Under the pieces are notes generated by a model. It was given only the letters and a program-made list of their open reading frames with translations, was not told the origin of the DNA and did not search any database. Shown piece after piece: positions 32,245 through 43,674 of a stretch of 64,000 nt of DNA. Origin of the DNA: Stachybotrys elegans (lineage: Eukaryota; Ascomycota; Sordariomycetes; Hypocreales; Stachybotryaceae); assembly GCA_020746835.1 (NCBI GenBank), contig JAGPNK010000011.1, positions 806,001-870,000 on the forward strand, read 5' to 3'. How positions within the stretch are numbered: the first letter of the stretch is position 1; every line of letters starts with the position of its first letter. The position numbers and the translations under genes were made by a program.

Positions 32245-33809
32245 CTACGCCCAAGGGCACTCTTTAGACTTTCGTACATCCTTGACAGCCTTATTCTTCG
32301 CCGCCTCCTCCGCCGTCGTGGAAATCTCCGTTACGCGCAAAATGTTGCTGAAGTTGCCGTTGGTATGATAAGTCATGAGGGCTGGTGCAAAGGGAGGATC
32401 TCGCTCCTGCGGTGATGGGTGGCTGATCTCGTCCCAGTCTCGCAAGTGAATTTGCCAGTCTTCGGCCAGCTTCGAATCACTTGCCGGAGACCTTGGGGGT
32501 TCCTGTGACAGTGGCCCCATATCATCAGATATGGGGTGTGATGGACCGCTGCCCTTTGACCAACGGCTTTTGGGAACCCACGAGGCGACTGTCGAGGTGA
32601 ACTTGGACCACATAGGTGAGTTGACGAAAAGACTTGGCGTGGCTGGGATGCAGAAGACCAGGAGCACACATGTCAGCTCCATTATTCCAAAAATCGCCAT
32701 ATCTCCAACACCATATACAATGTCATTGTTCCAATCCGTCGTGATAGTTGCGTGCACTCGGGCAGCGGCGCCGGCACAGGCACTACAAGATGTGGGTATA
32801 AGATTAGCCCTATTCCGCAGATGAAACGTTGAATCTCTGTAAGGGAAGCGCTTCTCGACTCACAGAAGTCCCACGGAAAAGACGAGGGATATGCCAATCT
32901 TGCGCTTTGTCGACACTTGAAGCGACCAGATAACGTTCTGGGGAACTGCAAAACTGGCGATGTCGATGGCGAGGTTGAAGCCACAGGCGACGGCGTCAAG
33001 GATTCTCCTGTCCAGACAGATGCCAGGAGTCCACCTCTCAAAGATTTTGGCCCGAGGTATGCAGGCTAGGTTGAGGGAGATGATGACGGCAACGTATAGA
33101 AGAGAATTGAGGAATATAATGACCCAGATCACCCAATACAACGCTGGGCGCGTGCGGCGTAGCGAGAAGATTCGGATCCAGTCCATGAGAACGGCGGGCT
33201 TGCCAAAGAGCATTGAGACGCTGTACAGAACCTCACAAAGGAATCCGAGCTAAAGAAACCACCCAGTTAGCGATAAACACCCCCAGGCATCTTCTTCATT
33301 GGAGTAAGTACGTAGGAGAAACGGGGCATGTCTCTGAGTCGTTTGTTCCACTGGTGGACAAAGAAGCCGATATCCACAGCCAGTGCAAATGAACCGTATA
33401 CAAAGCCAATAAATATTCCCTAGCGAGGTTCAGTGCTTGCGTGACCGACGTCAGATTTGCATATCAGCCTACAAAAGAGGCCAAGGCGAAGTCTATCCAT
33501 CATGAGTATGTTGCCATGCATGCCCAGATAGACCAATAATGACTTACAATCCTCCAGATGGACTGATCTCAGCTTCGCGAGTCTTGAGTAGGCACGGATA
33601 ATAGCGAAAATAGTAGTGAGCCCGAGGCATACGCCGATGACGGAAACCCCCAGCCTGTTGTTGTTTGGTGGATTCTCAAACATGGGAATTACACCCTCTG
33701 GTACGGCAGAGGCCAGTTGGTTCATAAAGGCCTCCCATTGCTCGGGGCTCAGGCTGGAGACGTCTGTGGGCGTAACCCCATAGAGAGGAGAATTTCGGAT
33801 GATAAACAT
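32245..33809 (-). CDS. Rhodopsin-domain (PTH11-type) integral membrane protein, paralogue 1
   Basis: Fungal seven-helix membrane protein of the 'rhodopsin domain, fungal' family. Minus-strand exons 33809-33548, 33492-33473, 33419-33312, 33249-32864 and 32782-32245 give 437 residues; exon 2 is only 20 bases. All introns have GT/AG ends and compatible phases, and the joined frame reads HLEDYFALASFG, the usual helix after the first loop. The ATG at 33809 is used because the frame above starts with GTG. Later blocks: MDWIRIFSLRR, CIPRAKIFERWTPG(I)C, and WNNDIVYGVGDMAIFGIMELTC, then a ~130-residue hydrophilic tail. Its intron positions equal those of the gene at 41771-43297. Family members include pathogenicity-linked receptors, but most are uncharacterised. 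Confidence 0.9.
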
Positions 33810-36006
33810 GGCGTCGAATATCCTCACATCAACGAATACAAGGAGGACAGAAGACCTGAGTAGGAAACCTGAATCAAAGTAGGTGGAGGATCATGAGCCG
33901 ACTTTAAGTTATGGGGAAGCCAGTTCTATTGAACAGATGTGAATGCAGAGTGGCACGATGGTAAGTCATGACCACCTCTTGCCCACTGCGTTTCGGAATG
34001 CTGGCCGCAACTCTAATTGTGATTTGCGGAGAAGGGTCTCGCAGGCATCAATGCGCCGCAGCCTTACCGCCCTTTCAGCTGGACAACTGGAGTATGTATT
34101 TTGTGTATGTGCGTTAACGGTCTCTCCAATCACGACTTCAACCAGCCCTCCATTTACATTGTCCAAGTGTCACGCTTCGGCAGGTGTAATGGAAAAAGTC
34201 GGGGTAGAATGCAACAATAGGTGTCAAAGCGTCGAGCACAGACTGGTTCTACTGTTATGGCGGTCAATAGATGGTGGGCAGTTGACTTGTTGACATGTGA
34301 ATTAGTTGTAGGGTCCTCTCACGATTGTTTCTTGGTTCGTTCTTCACCAGAGGTTGCATATCACGATTTTATGGGATGCTTATGGCATGAATTGGCTGCA
34401 AAAGCTGATAATACGTCTTCTTGCGAATATCCCAATCACTGACGGCATCATGTTTGCCAAATGCCTTCATGATCATAGGGCAGTATAATTCTCGAGTCGC
34501 CACAAACTCCATTGTCCACCTTACATGTCTGTGATGTATGATATATATCGCCAAGGCCAACGCCTTTCTGCTGCAGATCTGCAACCGTCGAACCACCGTC
34601 GATCCTCTGCAAAGCTGGAGTCCATGGATTATGTTGCTCCCAAATGTCACTACGCATATCCCGCCCTTGCAGGCGAGACACGGGCCAATGTGGCGGTTAA
34701 CTTGCTTCATGCCTAGCATCCACCAATCAAGCTTTTCAGGCTGCCTCACAAAGTGGGTTGAAAGACACAGGCTAGAGTCCGTCGTTCAGGCCCGTTAACA
34801 CTCCCCGAGGAAATATGAAAACGAAGTAGTCATTGGCGGCACATATTCCTCATGGTCATGTTATTTGTAGATATCCACTATGGGCCGGACTTCTACAAAG
34901 AGTATGTCGTATGTATGCACAGTCTCGCGGGTTCGGCACACGATACCAGTCAAGGGAAAGAACACTGCCAAGTCTATTCGCATTCACGTAGGAAAAGTCC
35001 AGCAGACCGCTTCGAAGTCACTGATTTCTATCCGATCGGGGCACTGCATCAGGGATTCTCGCAGTACAGAACAAATATAAGCCTGTCTATTTATCGCATT
35101 GAAGAGGAGCGACCCATGCCTAGGTCTGAGCAACGCTTGGAACAAATCGAATATTATGACCTGAATCGCGAGACTGAGATAATCGGATGCAATTGGTCTT
35201 GCAAGGCAGAATTGGCTGCTTACCCCGATATTAGTGCCAATGTCTATAGTGGTCGGAATCGCCGAGCTGACATGGCTTGTATAAGTTGGTGTTGGGCTAG
35301 ATGCGTGAATTGCTGGAATACGTCACTGCATTATATCTCCAGAATTCATCTTCGCCCGTGCTACAGCCGAGGCATCGGTGCATTTAAATGCGTGTGCCGA
35401 CCGGGGTTACTATCGGTTCTATCTTGCAATCGACATGAACACCGACTGTGGCGTTTGCCGTAGAACCCGAGATGGAATTCAGTTAGGATGTCGAGGCTAA
35501 CGACCACCTTCGGCTCCCGGCACACAACCTTCCCTAATTCAGTGTGGGGTTTTGATAAATGGCGATGGAAGATGGCTGAGAATGGCTTTCTCCTGATATT
35601 TTCTGTAATAAGGAAAGCCTGGCTTGCCACGCCACCCCTCCTGACCCTCCTGAACTGCATGGCCGGGACAGCCGCCTCGGAAGTGTCTCGGCAGCATCTT
35701 TGTAGAGGCGCCGCGCCGAGATGCCGAATCGTCTTCTTGGAGCCACCATTGCCTCGGTATATTCCGTCCTGATCTACCAACCAATCCATATTCCGCTTCT
35801 CACTTATCATCCGGGGAGAGGGGCGGAAACGTCAATGGCTTCACTTGAGACTGACGTATGATTGCGCCACATTCGGACCGAGCATAACGTATGCACGATG
35901 AAGGTCTTGAACTTATAAGACGGCCCTTCTCATGACTCCTAGATGTAGGCTCTCTGTATCGCAATCCTTGTAATCCCTTCTGACAATACATACGTTTACT
36001 GGCAGA
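33810..36006. other. 2.2-kb gene-free stretch
   Basis: A plus-strand frame of about 200 codons (34852-35463) has no motifs and an unremarkable composition, and I regard it as chance. A minus-strand segment near 35385-35465 reads as a short Thr/Val-rich protein-like end but has no supported exon upstream. The right end is the promoter of the AAAP transporter. Confidence 0.45.
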
Positions 36007-37830
36007 ATGTCCAAGCTCGGAGCTGGTACTCTTGCCGTTGGCAAGGACCCAGTGTTTGACGACATCAAATACGATGGCACCAGAAGTGACGCTGTCAAGA
36101 CCGAGTCTCAGGGAAGCGTGGGCACAAGCGCAGCACTCCGGCCTCAGCAGCGCAAACTTCATGATAAAGAAGTGACGTTTGAAGAGTACTACTATTATGC
36201 TCAAAAGACGCGCGCCGAGGAGGACGAACAGCCAAAAACGACAGCCGAAAGGTCCGCCTGGTCTCTACTCTTTCCTTCCAAGTCCGACACTGGTGTATCG
36301 CAGATCAAGACGGATGGCCGGATCGACAACAAGAACTTGAATGATGCCGCCGTTCGCGCCTCAGTCTCGGATGCCGAATGGACCAATGCTTCACGGGCTC
36401 TGCGCACAGCTTCGCGCGGTGCCATCTTCTACCTCATCACCACGGATATCCTTGGGCCTTTCGGGCTCCCATACGCTTTTGCTACATTGGGCTGGGGCCC
36501 TGGCATCGCCCTATTCACAGTCTTTGCCGTCATGGCCGGATACTCGGGATATCTCTTGTGGGACATGTTTCTGGGTCTCGACTCGTACGAGTATCCTATC
36601 CGAAGCTATGGGGATCTTGGATACCGTCTCTATGGGCCCTTGATGCGCCATCTCTTCAACTTTTTGCAGGCGGCGCAGCTGTTGCTCAATGTTGGCTTGA
36701 TTGTCATCTCCAACGGCGAGGCCCTGTCCCAGGCCGTCAAATTCCAGCTCTGCTTTGCCATCTGCTGCCTTATATGGGCCGTGGTGGGTTTCGGGATTGG
36801 TCAGGTCCGAACTCTGCAGAAGTTTGGGTGGCTCGCCAACGCGGCCGTCTGGCTTAACCTGATATGCATGTTTATCACCATGGGAGGGGCTTCCCACTCT
36901 CCTCCAAACTACACGGGCGCATCCCAGGCTGCCGGGGCCTCCATTGGCGATGGCTCCAGTGTTGCACCTGATCCTCACACTGGCGTCTACCCGCCCGTCA
37001 TGACCACGGGGGGGTTGCCACCCTCGCCCGTCTTCTACGGCTCCGTGAGCGGCGCAATGCAGGCCATCTTTGCCTACGGCGGAGCCATGGTTTTCCCCGA
37101 ATTCATGGCGGAGATGAAGCGACCCAAGGACTTCCTGACAGCCATGTGGTGTGCGCAAGCCTTTATCTATGTTTGCTACATGTTTTATGGGCTCTTCATG
37201 TACGGCTACCAGGGCCAGTACACCATCAACCCCAGCTATCTCGGCATCAGCAAGTATAGCATCCAAACAGCAGGTAACGCCTTCGCCATGGGAAGCGCGC
37301 TGATTGCCGCAGCCCTCTATGGCAACATCGGCGTAAAAGTCCTCTACAACACGATTCTGGTGGAATGGTTCAAGGCACCCAACATCAACAGCAGAGGCGG
37401 CAAGCTGATATTTGCCGCAATGATTCCCATCTACTGGGCTGTTGCATTTGTGATTGCTGCAGGAATCCCCAACTTTTCCGGGCTGACTGCAGTTGTCTCG
37501 GCCTTTTGTATCCTTCAATTCACCTATTCCTTCCCTCCGCTGCTTTCGGTTGCATTCACGATAAAGAAGTATGCCATGAGAGAAGGGGAGGGCTGGAATC
37601 CAACCACTGGTCATGTTGTGCAAGGCGACAGAGGGCTTGGGCGCGCTTTACGCGGCTTCTTGGGCGGTAGAGACCGCCGTCGCGGATTCATAACCGTTTT
37701 CAACGTGCTGTACTGCGGCGGCGCTCTTGCAATGGCGGGTCTTGGGGCTTACTCTTCTATCGAGGTTCTCTCGGCCGCGTTTGCCAAAAGCACAACCAAC
37801 TCGTTTGTCTGCAAGAGCCCGTTACAGTGA
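36007..37830 (+). CDS. AAAP-family amino-acid transporter
   Basis: Single exon, 607 residues. About 130 N-terminal residues are hydrophilic and cytosolic, including a DIKYDG segment and an acidic/tyrosine-rich stretch (EEYYYYAQ). From SRGAIFYLITTDILGPFGLPYAFATLGWGPG onward, the chain has about 11 transmembrane segments in the arrangement of the amino acid/auxin permease family (Pfam Aa_trans). The first membrane helix carries the family-type unwound Gly-Pro-Phe-Gly region, and GAMQAIFAYGGAMVFPEFMAEMKRPKDF is the conserved central helix and loop. It probably imports neutral or aromatic amino acids with protons; the substrate cannot be fixed from sequence. It lies between, and is unrelated to, the two rhodopsin-type genes. 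Confidence 0.93.
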   Translation: MSKLGAGTLAVGKDPVFDDIKYDGTRSDAVKTESQGSVGTSAALRPQQRKLHDKEVTFEEYYYYAQKTRAEEDEQPKTTAERSAWSLLFPSKSDTGVSQIKTDGRIDNKNLNDAAVRASVSDAEWTNASRALRTASRGAIFYLITTDILGPFGLPYAFATLGWGPGIALFTVFAVMAGYSGYLLWDMFLGLDSYEYPIRSYGDLGYRLYGPLMRHLFNFLQAAQLLLNVGLIVISNGEALSQAVKFQLCFAICCLIWAVVGFGIGQVRTLQKFGWLANAAVWLNLICMFITMGGASHSPPNYTGASQAAGASIGDGSSVAPDPHTGVYPPVMTTGGLPPSPVFYGSVSGAMQAIFAYGGAMVFPEFMAEMKRPKDFLTAMWCAQAFIYVCYMFYGLFMYGYQGQYTINPSYLGISKYSIQTAGNAFAMGSALIAAALYGNIGVKVLYNTILVEWFKAPNINSRGGKLIFAAMIPIYWAVAFVIAAGIPNFSGLTAVVSAFCILQFTYSFPPLLSVAFTIKKYAMREGEGWNPTTGHVVQGDRGLGRALRGFLGGRDRRRGFITVFNVLYCGGALAMAGLGAYSSIEVLSAAFAKSTTNSFVCKSPLQ

Positions 37831-40800
37831 GGGGGGGTTGGAGAATAAAAGATTGTGATGCTGAGTAAATAGACAAATTTATGATTCCTCATCTATTGAT
37901 ACCGCTCATTTATGCTTCTTGCTTTCCAACATCGCCGGACAAGGCTGAGAACAACACTCCGTAGCAGTGTGCTGACAGTTTAAAGAGGGACCAAAGCCCG
38001 TCATTATAGCTTTCAACATATCTCAAAGGCTCGCAGCGGGCTTCACATCACTTACTTTGAACTCTGTAGACCCATGGCACAACTCTAAACCTTGGGCAGG
38101 CAGCAAGCGTGAGTCGGACCACACATATGGCACATAGCTATCAAGATAAGCAAGATAAGGAATCTTTCCAGAAAGAGTAAATTGGATATCGGGGGCCATA
38201 TGTCACAGATAGAAACTCTGCAGCCGTTTCTTGGCATGCGCTCATACACCCTCGGAAAGAATTACGACAAACAAGGGCTAGCCGTGCTATCTGCAACGCC
38301 ATAGGCATATCTCTCCTTCCTGAACATCTGGTGCAATCAGTGAGCGAGCCATGAGTGGATTGATCCCCGTGATGTTCATATACTACTCGCGGGAAAATCC
38401 ACACTTTGGAGAACAAGGTTCATCAAGATCTAACGACGGAGGAATCCCGGCCGCGTATTATTTATTCCATTCCTATCGCTTGTTCAATATGCCCCACTGG
38501 ACGCATGGATGGATTGGCATGGTTGTTCACTTGGCGTGGGCACAGTGTCGTGTGGTATACTATTTCATGTTGAAGAAGGGCCGCTGGCGGCTGCGTTGTA
38601 TGATCGGAGGGACTTCTTGACATCACACCATCTGGCCCTCGTAGCAACACAGAGAAGGCATGATCACCAAACAATGGGCATGCGAGTCTCAGTCAGTAAG
38701 CGGGAGTCCGCAAGCTAACGGGGTCGGTGTCACATTGTAAATCCTTCTACTGGGGGCTCGGCTATCGCAAATGGCATGACTAGCCCCAATAGATATGGCG
38801 TCGCCTCGCTGGAAGCCACCTTAATATACACACAAGCTGAAGAGAGGGAGGTTTGCCCGTCTCCATCAATATATTTGATGTTTATGTCTTCAGATTCTGT
38901 CTTGTAGTGTCCTCACCTGCCACATGACTATCACGTACCCTCATCCTCATGGCCAGAAATCCGCACTACTACTGGTTCACGATATACTAGCATAGTAAAT
39001 GTATCAGGAGATCGTTCCGCGCTCTCTATCACAAGGCTCGTTCAAAGACAGCACCGAGATCATGCTACGACGGAATCCAGAATCCACGCTGGGTGCCATC
39101 TACCTGATCCCCGTGCACACCGCGTGCTTCAAAGGATGCATCAGCTTAGTGCAATGTCGGCTTCCCCATGTTGCTGCATACGCACAATAAGCCGTGGCGT
39201 GCATAACCATGTACAAGCTCAGATCAAGATGAAACCTCACGTTCTGCCCCCGCACGCCAAAGTCTTCTCAGTACTGCATGATAAGCGCTTGTCAGCGCCT
39301 GTGCGGCGCTTGCAAGAAATTTGTGCTGCTTCGGGGAAACATGAGGCCAGCTTGGCTGAGCGCAAACCGACGCCAGCGTTTGGAAGATATACCTCTCTGT
39401 GCTTGGCTGCATCTACGACGACAACATCATCACTTTGTACGGCAAGGCAGGTGGGGTGGCAGTGAGCAACATGCTACCCATACTGGGTTATTGAGATGGG
39501 CAGTTAGCCGCCAGTACGGCCGATACGAGAGGGCGAAAGAGCGAGTAGATGGGCTGAGTGATGGCAGATCGCGTGAATGGGATCGTCCTAGACGGACAGC
39601 AACCCGGTGACACCGAGGCGAACAACGGGCACGGTATTAACCGCGTGCAGAAAGCATGCTCTTTGCAGACAAGTTCCGGCTCTGCGGACTTCCGGCGACA
39701 TCAAACAGGGCCACAGAAAAAAGAAACTCGGTGGCGTCGACATTCACCAATGAGCGGCAGCCGGGCAGCAAAGTCTGCGCAAGACCATGTATATTGATTT
39801 CGCTTACCAGCAGCCCTGATGCAGAAGCACTTTGCGCTGGAATATGCCGAAGGTGAAGGCCCTCATTTCTTCGCATCCAGGCGACTCAGCTTGCGAGATG
39901 ACACACCAAAGGGTTGCGTCTACCACGTGTGCCATGAAGCGAGGGAGGGGGTCAAATTGGATGGATTCAAAAGGAACACAAGTCCCCCCCCATCCTTGCG
40001 GCACATAACTGGGTCCATGTGAGCCCATTGCGACGCTGACTGCATGAATTACATGGCAGCGGAGCACAGTACCTTAGCCGGCTGTATTGCGCGCAGCCAA
40101 CACATGTAACCCCCCGGCTGCTGTGCCAGAGGTGTGCGCCGCCAAGGGTTCGAAGAAGGATGGGAGGGGTGGCTAAAAGTAGCACATAGTCGCAATTGTG
40201 GACTTGAAGTCCCTTCTGGCTGACATGGCCGTAGGCATCGCTTGCTGAAGACACAACTTGACTGTCTGCCTGGATGCTATGTGGACGTTGGACGTTGGGC
40301 ATGGCCTTTTGACGACGTCGAAGATCAACAGCCTAAGCGCCTTGCAGGGAAGCCCTGCTGTCTCGCCTGATCGTCCAGCACTAGGATGCTGTCAAGATAT
40401 TTCGCTCCCGGCCTTCCGGCATCCCCTCTTTTAAGCGAGGGCCCTGGCAAGTCACATTCGTTAGTCTGAAATCGACACACGGCAACTGGGCTTGGGCTGT
40501 GATGAAAAGCCAGGCCGAGACAATGCTATTTATCTAATCACAGGGAGCCCTGGTTTGCATTGTCGTCACATGGTGGTGCCTTGCAGCCTGTCATCTCTCA
40601 GGCCAGGCCTAAAGTCGATGCGGGTATCGGCCGTACGAGTGTTCTCGATATAATCATAGCACATGACAGTTATACAAGCTAGGGACTTTCCGTGCGCTAT
40701 CTGGGTCTCGGGACTGTGCGCCCGAGTCGAGAGAAGAGCCCGGCTCCAGCTTCCAGATACTTAGGCTCTTTATTCGTATTGTGCAAGTGTAACAAAGGCG

Positions 40801-41770
40801 TAGAAGCGGACTTCCAGAACAAAAAGCCCACTGCCTCATAAAGGGTCTGACAAAGACAAATCACCGGCCAGCTGTGCTTACTGCCACGTGGAACGACGGA
40901 AGAAAGCCTTTGTTACCACGCCGAGCAGCAGGGCTGAAGAGAGGGGATGACAGCCAACAAACACGACGTTGCGGCTTTGACGCCTCAAAGGCCAATCCGT
41001 GCAGAAATAGAAATTCTCCCCGGGATCGGGAACGATCCCCTCCCCGACGACATCTCTCTCTCTCGCTCTTTCGTTCTCGCATGGGGAAACCTTCGGGTGT
41101 CGCTAGTAAGCAGATGACAGGAACAGACGAATACTAGAAGGCTAAGCGGCGCAGCTCGCTCCCCGTGGGAATGACTGGCTGGAGAGAGCCTTTGTACGTC
41201 CAGGTTCCACAGCTGAAGAGGACTTGGCCCCCAATTTGGAACATTCCCGTTGGGGTTACATTACTTCTGGTCCCCTCACCCCCCCTCGTCCAAGACCCCC
41301 GATGGGCAGCTGTATCGCGATGCAGCTGCTCCATTCGTGCTTTTAGCCGAGCAGGCCATAGTCAGCAGCCACCATGCTGCACAAGGCAAATTAGTTAGGT
41401 AGGATTCTCGCCAAGAAAGGATGGGATGTCCTCCCCCATCTGCCTGTGCCGCCCGTCGTATAGCACGCGTGCAGGGTCAATCGGCCAATGCACCCAATCA
41501 CGACAACCGCTGATGATGGTACTTTGCTTCTGGGAGGGAGGGACTCCGTTTGTTGGGGGATTTCCGGCCCATAAGGCGTGGCCGCTGTTGGCCCCCTTTG
41601 GATCTCCGGTTCATGTATATGGGCCCCCATCCCCCCCATGCCGTGGAGGGTAGCATGACTTGCCTTTCTGTCTCCCCTTTTACCTTTTCATGTCCTCGAG
41701 TGCACACGCGTAGGTGGGCCCCTATGGTGCAACTTTTGGCACTCTCACCACCAGCCAACCAGCCGAAGCC
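37831..41770. other. 3.9-kb gene-free stretch
   Basis: The longest stretch here without a recognisable gene. Frames above 100 codons exist on both strands but lack motifs, plausible splicing or biased composition. Base composition is ordinary, so it is not a RIP relic. It may hold long regulatory sequence, a non-coding transcript, or a gene too small or too diverged to see. Confidence 0.45.
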
Positions 41771-43297
41771 ATGAGTGGCCTCCCGTTGGGCATGTCGCCG
41801 GAGGACCTCCTGCGTCTGGCGGGCAACATGACGCAGGAGGAGATTTTAGGGATGATCCAAATACTCCCATACGACCAGATTATACAGATCCCCGCCGGTC
41901 TACCGCCCAGTGGAACGATAGCGAGATACGACGACCCCCCGAGACGAGACGCGTTGTCGATAGCGATTCTGGTCATTTGCACCTTGATGACGATTGTTGC
42001 GGTCGGGTTGAGAATATATGCAAAGGCATGGTGTGTCCGGATGACCTTGCTAGAAGATTGTAGGCCGTCCCGCCATCCGACATGGAGATAGATGGAAGCT
42101 AACAGGAGGGGTTTTATTGAACCAGACCTCGGACTCGGCTCATTTGTATGTCCATCGCCCCCTGGGTTATCTCGCATTTTCGCTGACGCTTGAGCAGATT
42201 GCACAAATGATTGCCACAGGAGCCATGTGCGCCATGGTAGCCGAGCGCCTCTTCTTTGTACATTTGTGGGATATGCGCTTTGGTGAACTAGAGCGCCTCA
42301 ACTATGTATGGCCGCCCGCTTGCGAGTTGTAGACGATCGACGACTAACAAGAGGCAGCTCATGCTCATCTTCAGCTCCGCGCAAGCCATCGTCATGATCC
42401 TCATCAAATCCGCCATTCTCTGGGAATGGATCCGCATCTTCGTACCACGGCGTAAGCGCGGCGCCTTTTACTACCTCGGACTCTTCACCTTAGTTATCAA
42501 CATCTGCTGCAACGTCGCCTCCTTCTTCACCCTACATTTTGGCTGCAACCCTCGAGAGAAGCTCTACCGCGTATGGCTGCCGGGAACGTGCATTGCTGGT
42601 CGCTACCAGAGTTATGTCGTGTTGGGTGTCTTTGGCCTCATTGGCCACCTCATGATTTTGCTGCTGCCCCAGCCGATTATCTGGAGACTCTACCTCCCTG
42701 CGAAGAGGAAGCTTGGAATCTCCGTCATTTTCTCCTTTGGAATTCTGTAAGTTGCGACTCGACTTGAGCCGGCGAACGGCAACGCTGATACGGCATAATA
42801 GAGCTTGCGCTACTGCCTCTGGTCGCCTGACTTGGATTATCCAGATGGACTACGTGAACGATTTGACAGGTGGCGGGGCTGATTGGCCATACGACATATC
42901 GACCCTCGTTATTTGGGGCATCGTGGAGATGATGTGCATCACTCTCGTCTTCTGCGTCCCCGCCGTTCCCAGAATATTCACACAGAGCGTGACGATACTT
43001 CCGATGAAAAGGGCGAAGAGGTCGTCCAAGAGTTCCAAGCTGCAGGATAGCACGGATACATGGCCGTTGACGGTCCTACCGCCGACTCAGAACAAGTCAT
43101 ACCAAAAGATGTCGGACGGAAAGGTACAGGGACAGGATGCCAGCAGAGTCGGCTCGCATGTTTCCCTTGGAAATGACGGATACCATAACGGAATCCTCAA
43201 GGTGGTTGAAATCACCATGGAGGAGGAACAAGTGTCTACAATCTCAAGAGATGGCTTGTTACCCGCACAACATCCCTGGGATATCAAGCCGAACTAG
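41771..43297 (+). CDS. Rhodopsin-domain (PTH11-type) integral membrane protein, paralogue 2
   Basis: Exons 41771-42059, 42126-42145, 42198-42305, 42358-42746 and 42802-43297 give 433 residues. The exon pattern matches paralogue 1: the same 20-base exon 2 (reading LEDYLGLGSF after joining), the same 108-base exon 3, and the same phases. Seven hydrophobic helices; ILWEWIRIFVPRRKRG and WLPGTC(I)AGRYQ correspond to MDWIRIF and WTPGIC in the other copy. The hydrophilic tail (about 120 residues) is not conserved between the two. N-terminal residues 1-50 are hydrophilic and include an NMT glycosylation site, as expected of an extracellular end. Function is unknown; sensing at the plasma membrane is the family-level guess. 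Confidence 0.9.
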
Positions 43298-43674
43298 AAT
43301 AAAATATCTGTAATGTTTAGTTGTATTTTTTCTTGGCCCTACCACATACTCAAGATTATATTTGGCCAAATGATGCAGTCCTGCCTGTTCTCCATTGCTA
43401 GGAAGCCCATACTCGAGACCATATACACCGGTCATGATGCTCAGAACGTAACAATGACAGTGCCAAGACTAATGGCCCAAGTTACTTCACTCGGGTTGTT
43501 TTCGGGTCTTCTTTTACCACCAAGAATGCCAACATGAAGTAACCACGTGTAGCTATGGTTGCCGATCTGGGCAGGCTCTAAAAAGGTGGTTCTAATCGTT
43601 TGATAGGCACGTAGATAGATCACTATTGTATATTGTCTTAAACAAGGGCCTTAACCGGCATGGGCTCGGGTCTA
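43298..43674. other. Short convergent intergenic region
   Basis: Lies between the 3' ends of paralogue 2 and the zinc-finger gene. No supported gene. Confidence 0.55.

Noticed and set aside
34852..35463. A 203-codon plus-strand frame in a gene-free stretch
   Set aside because: Irregular composition with many Cys, Trp and His, no motifs, no splice partner and no biased third position.
36511..37623. A 370-codon frame antisense to the AAAP transporter
   Set aside because: No motifs; explained by the codon bias of the real gene.
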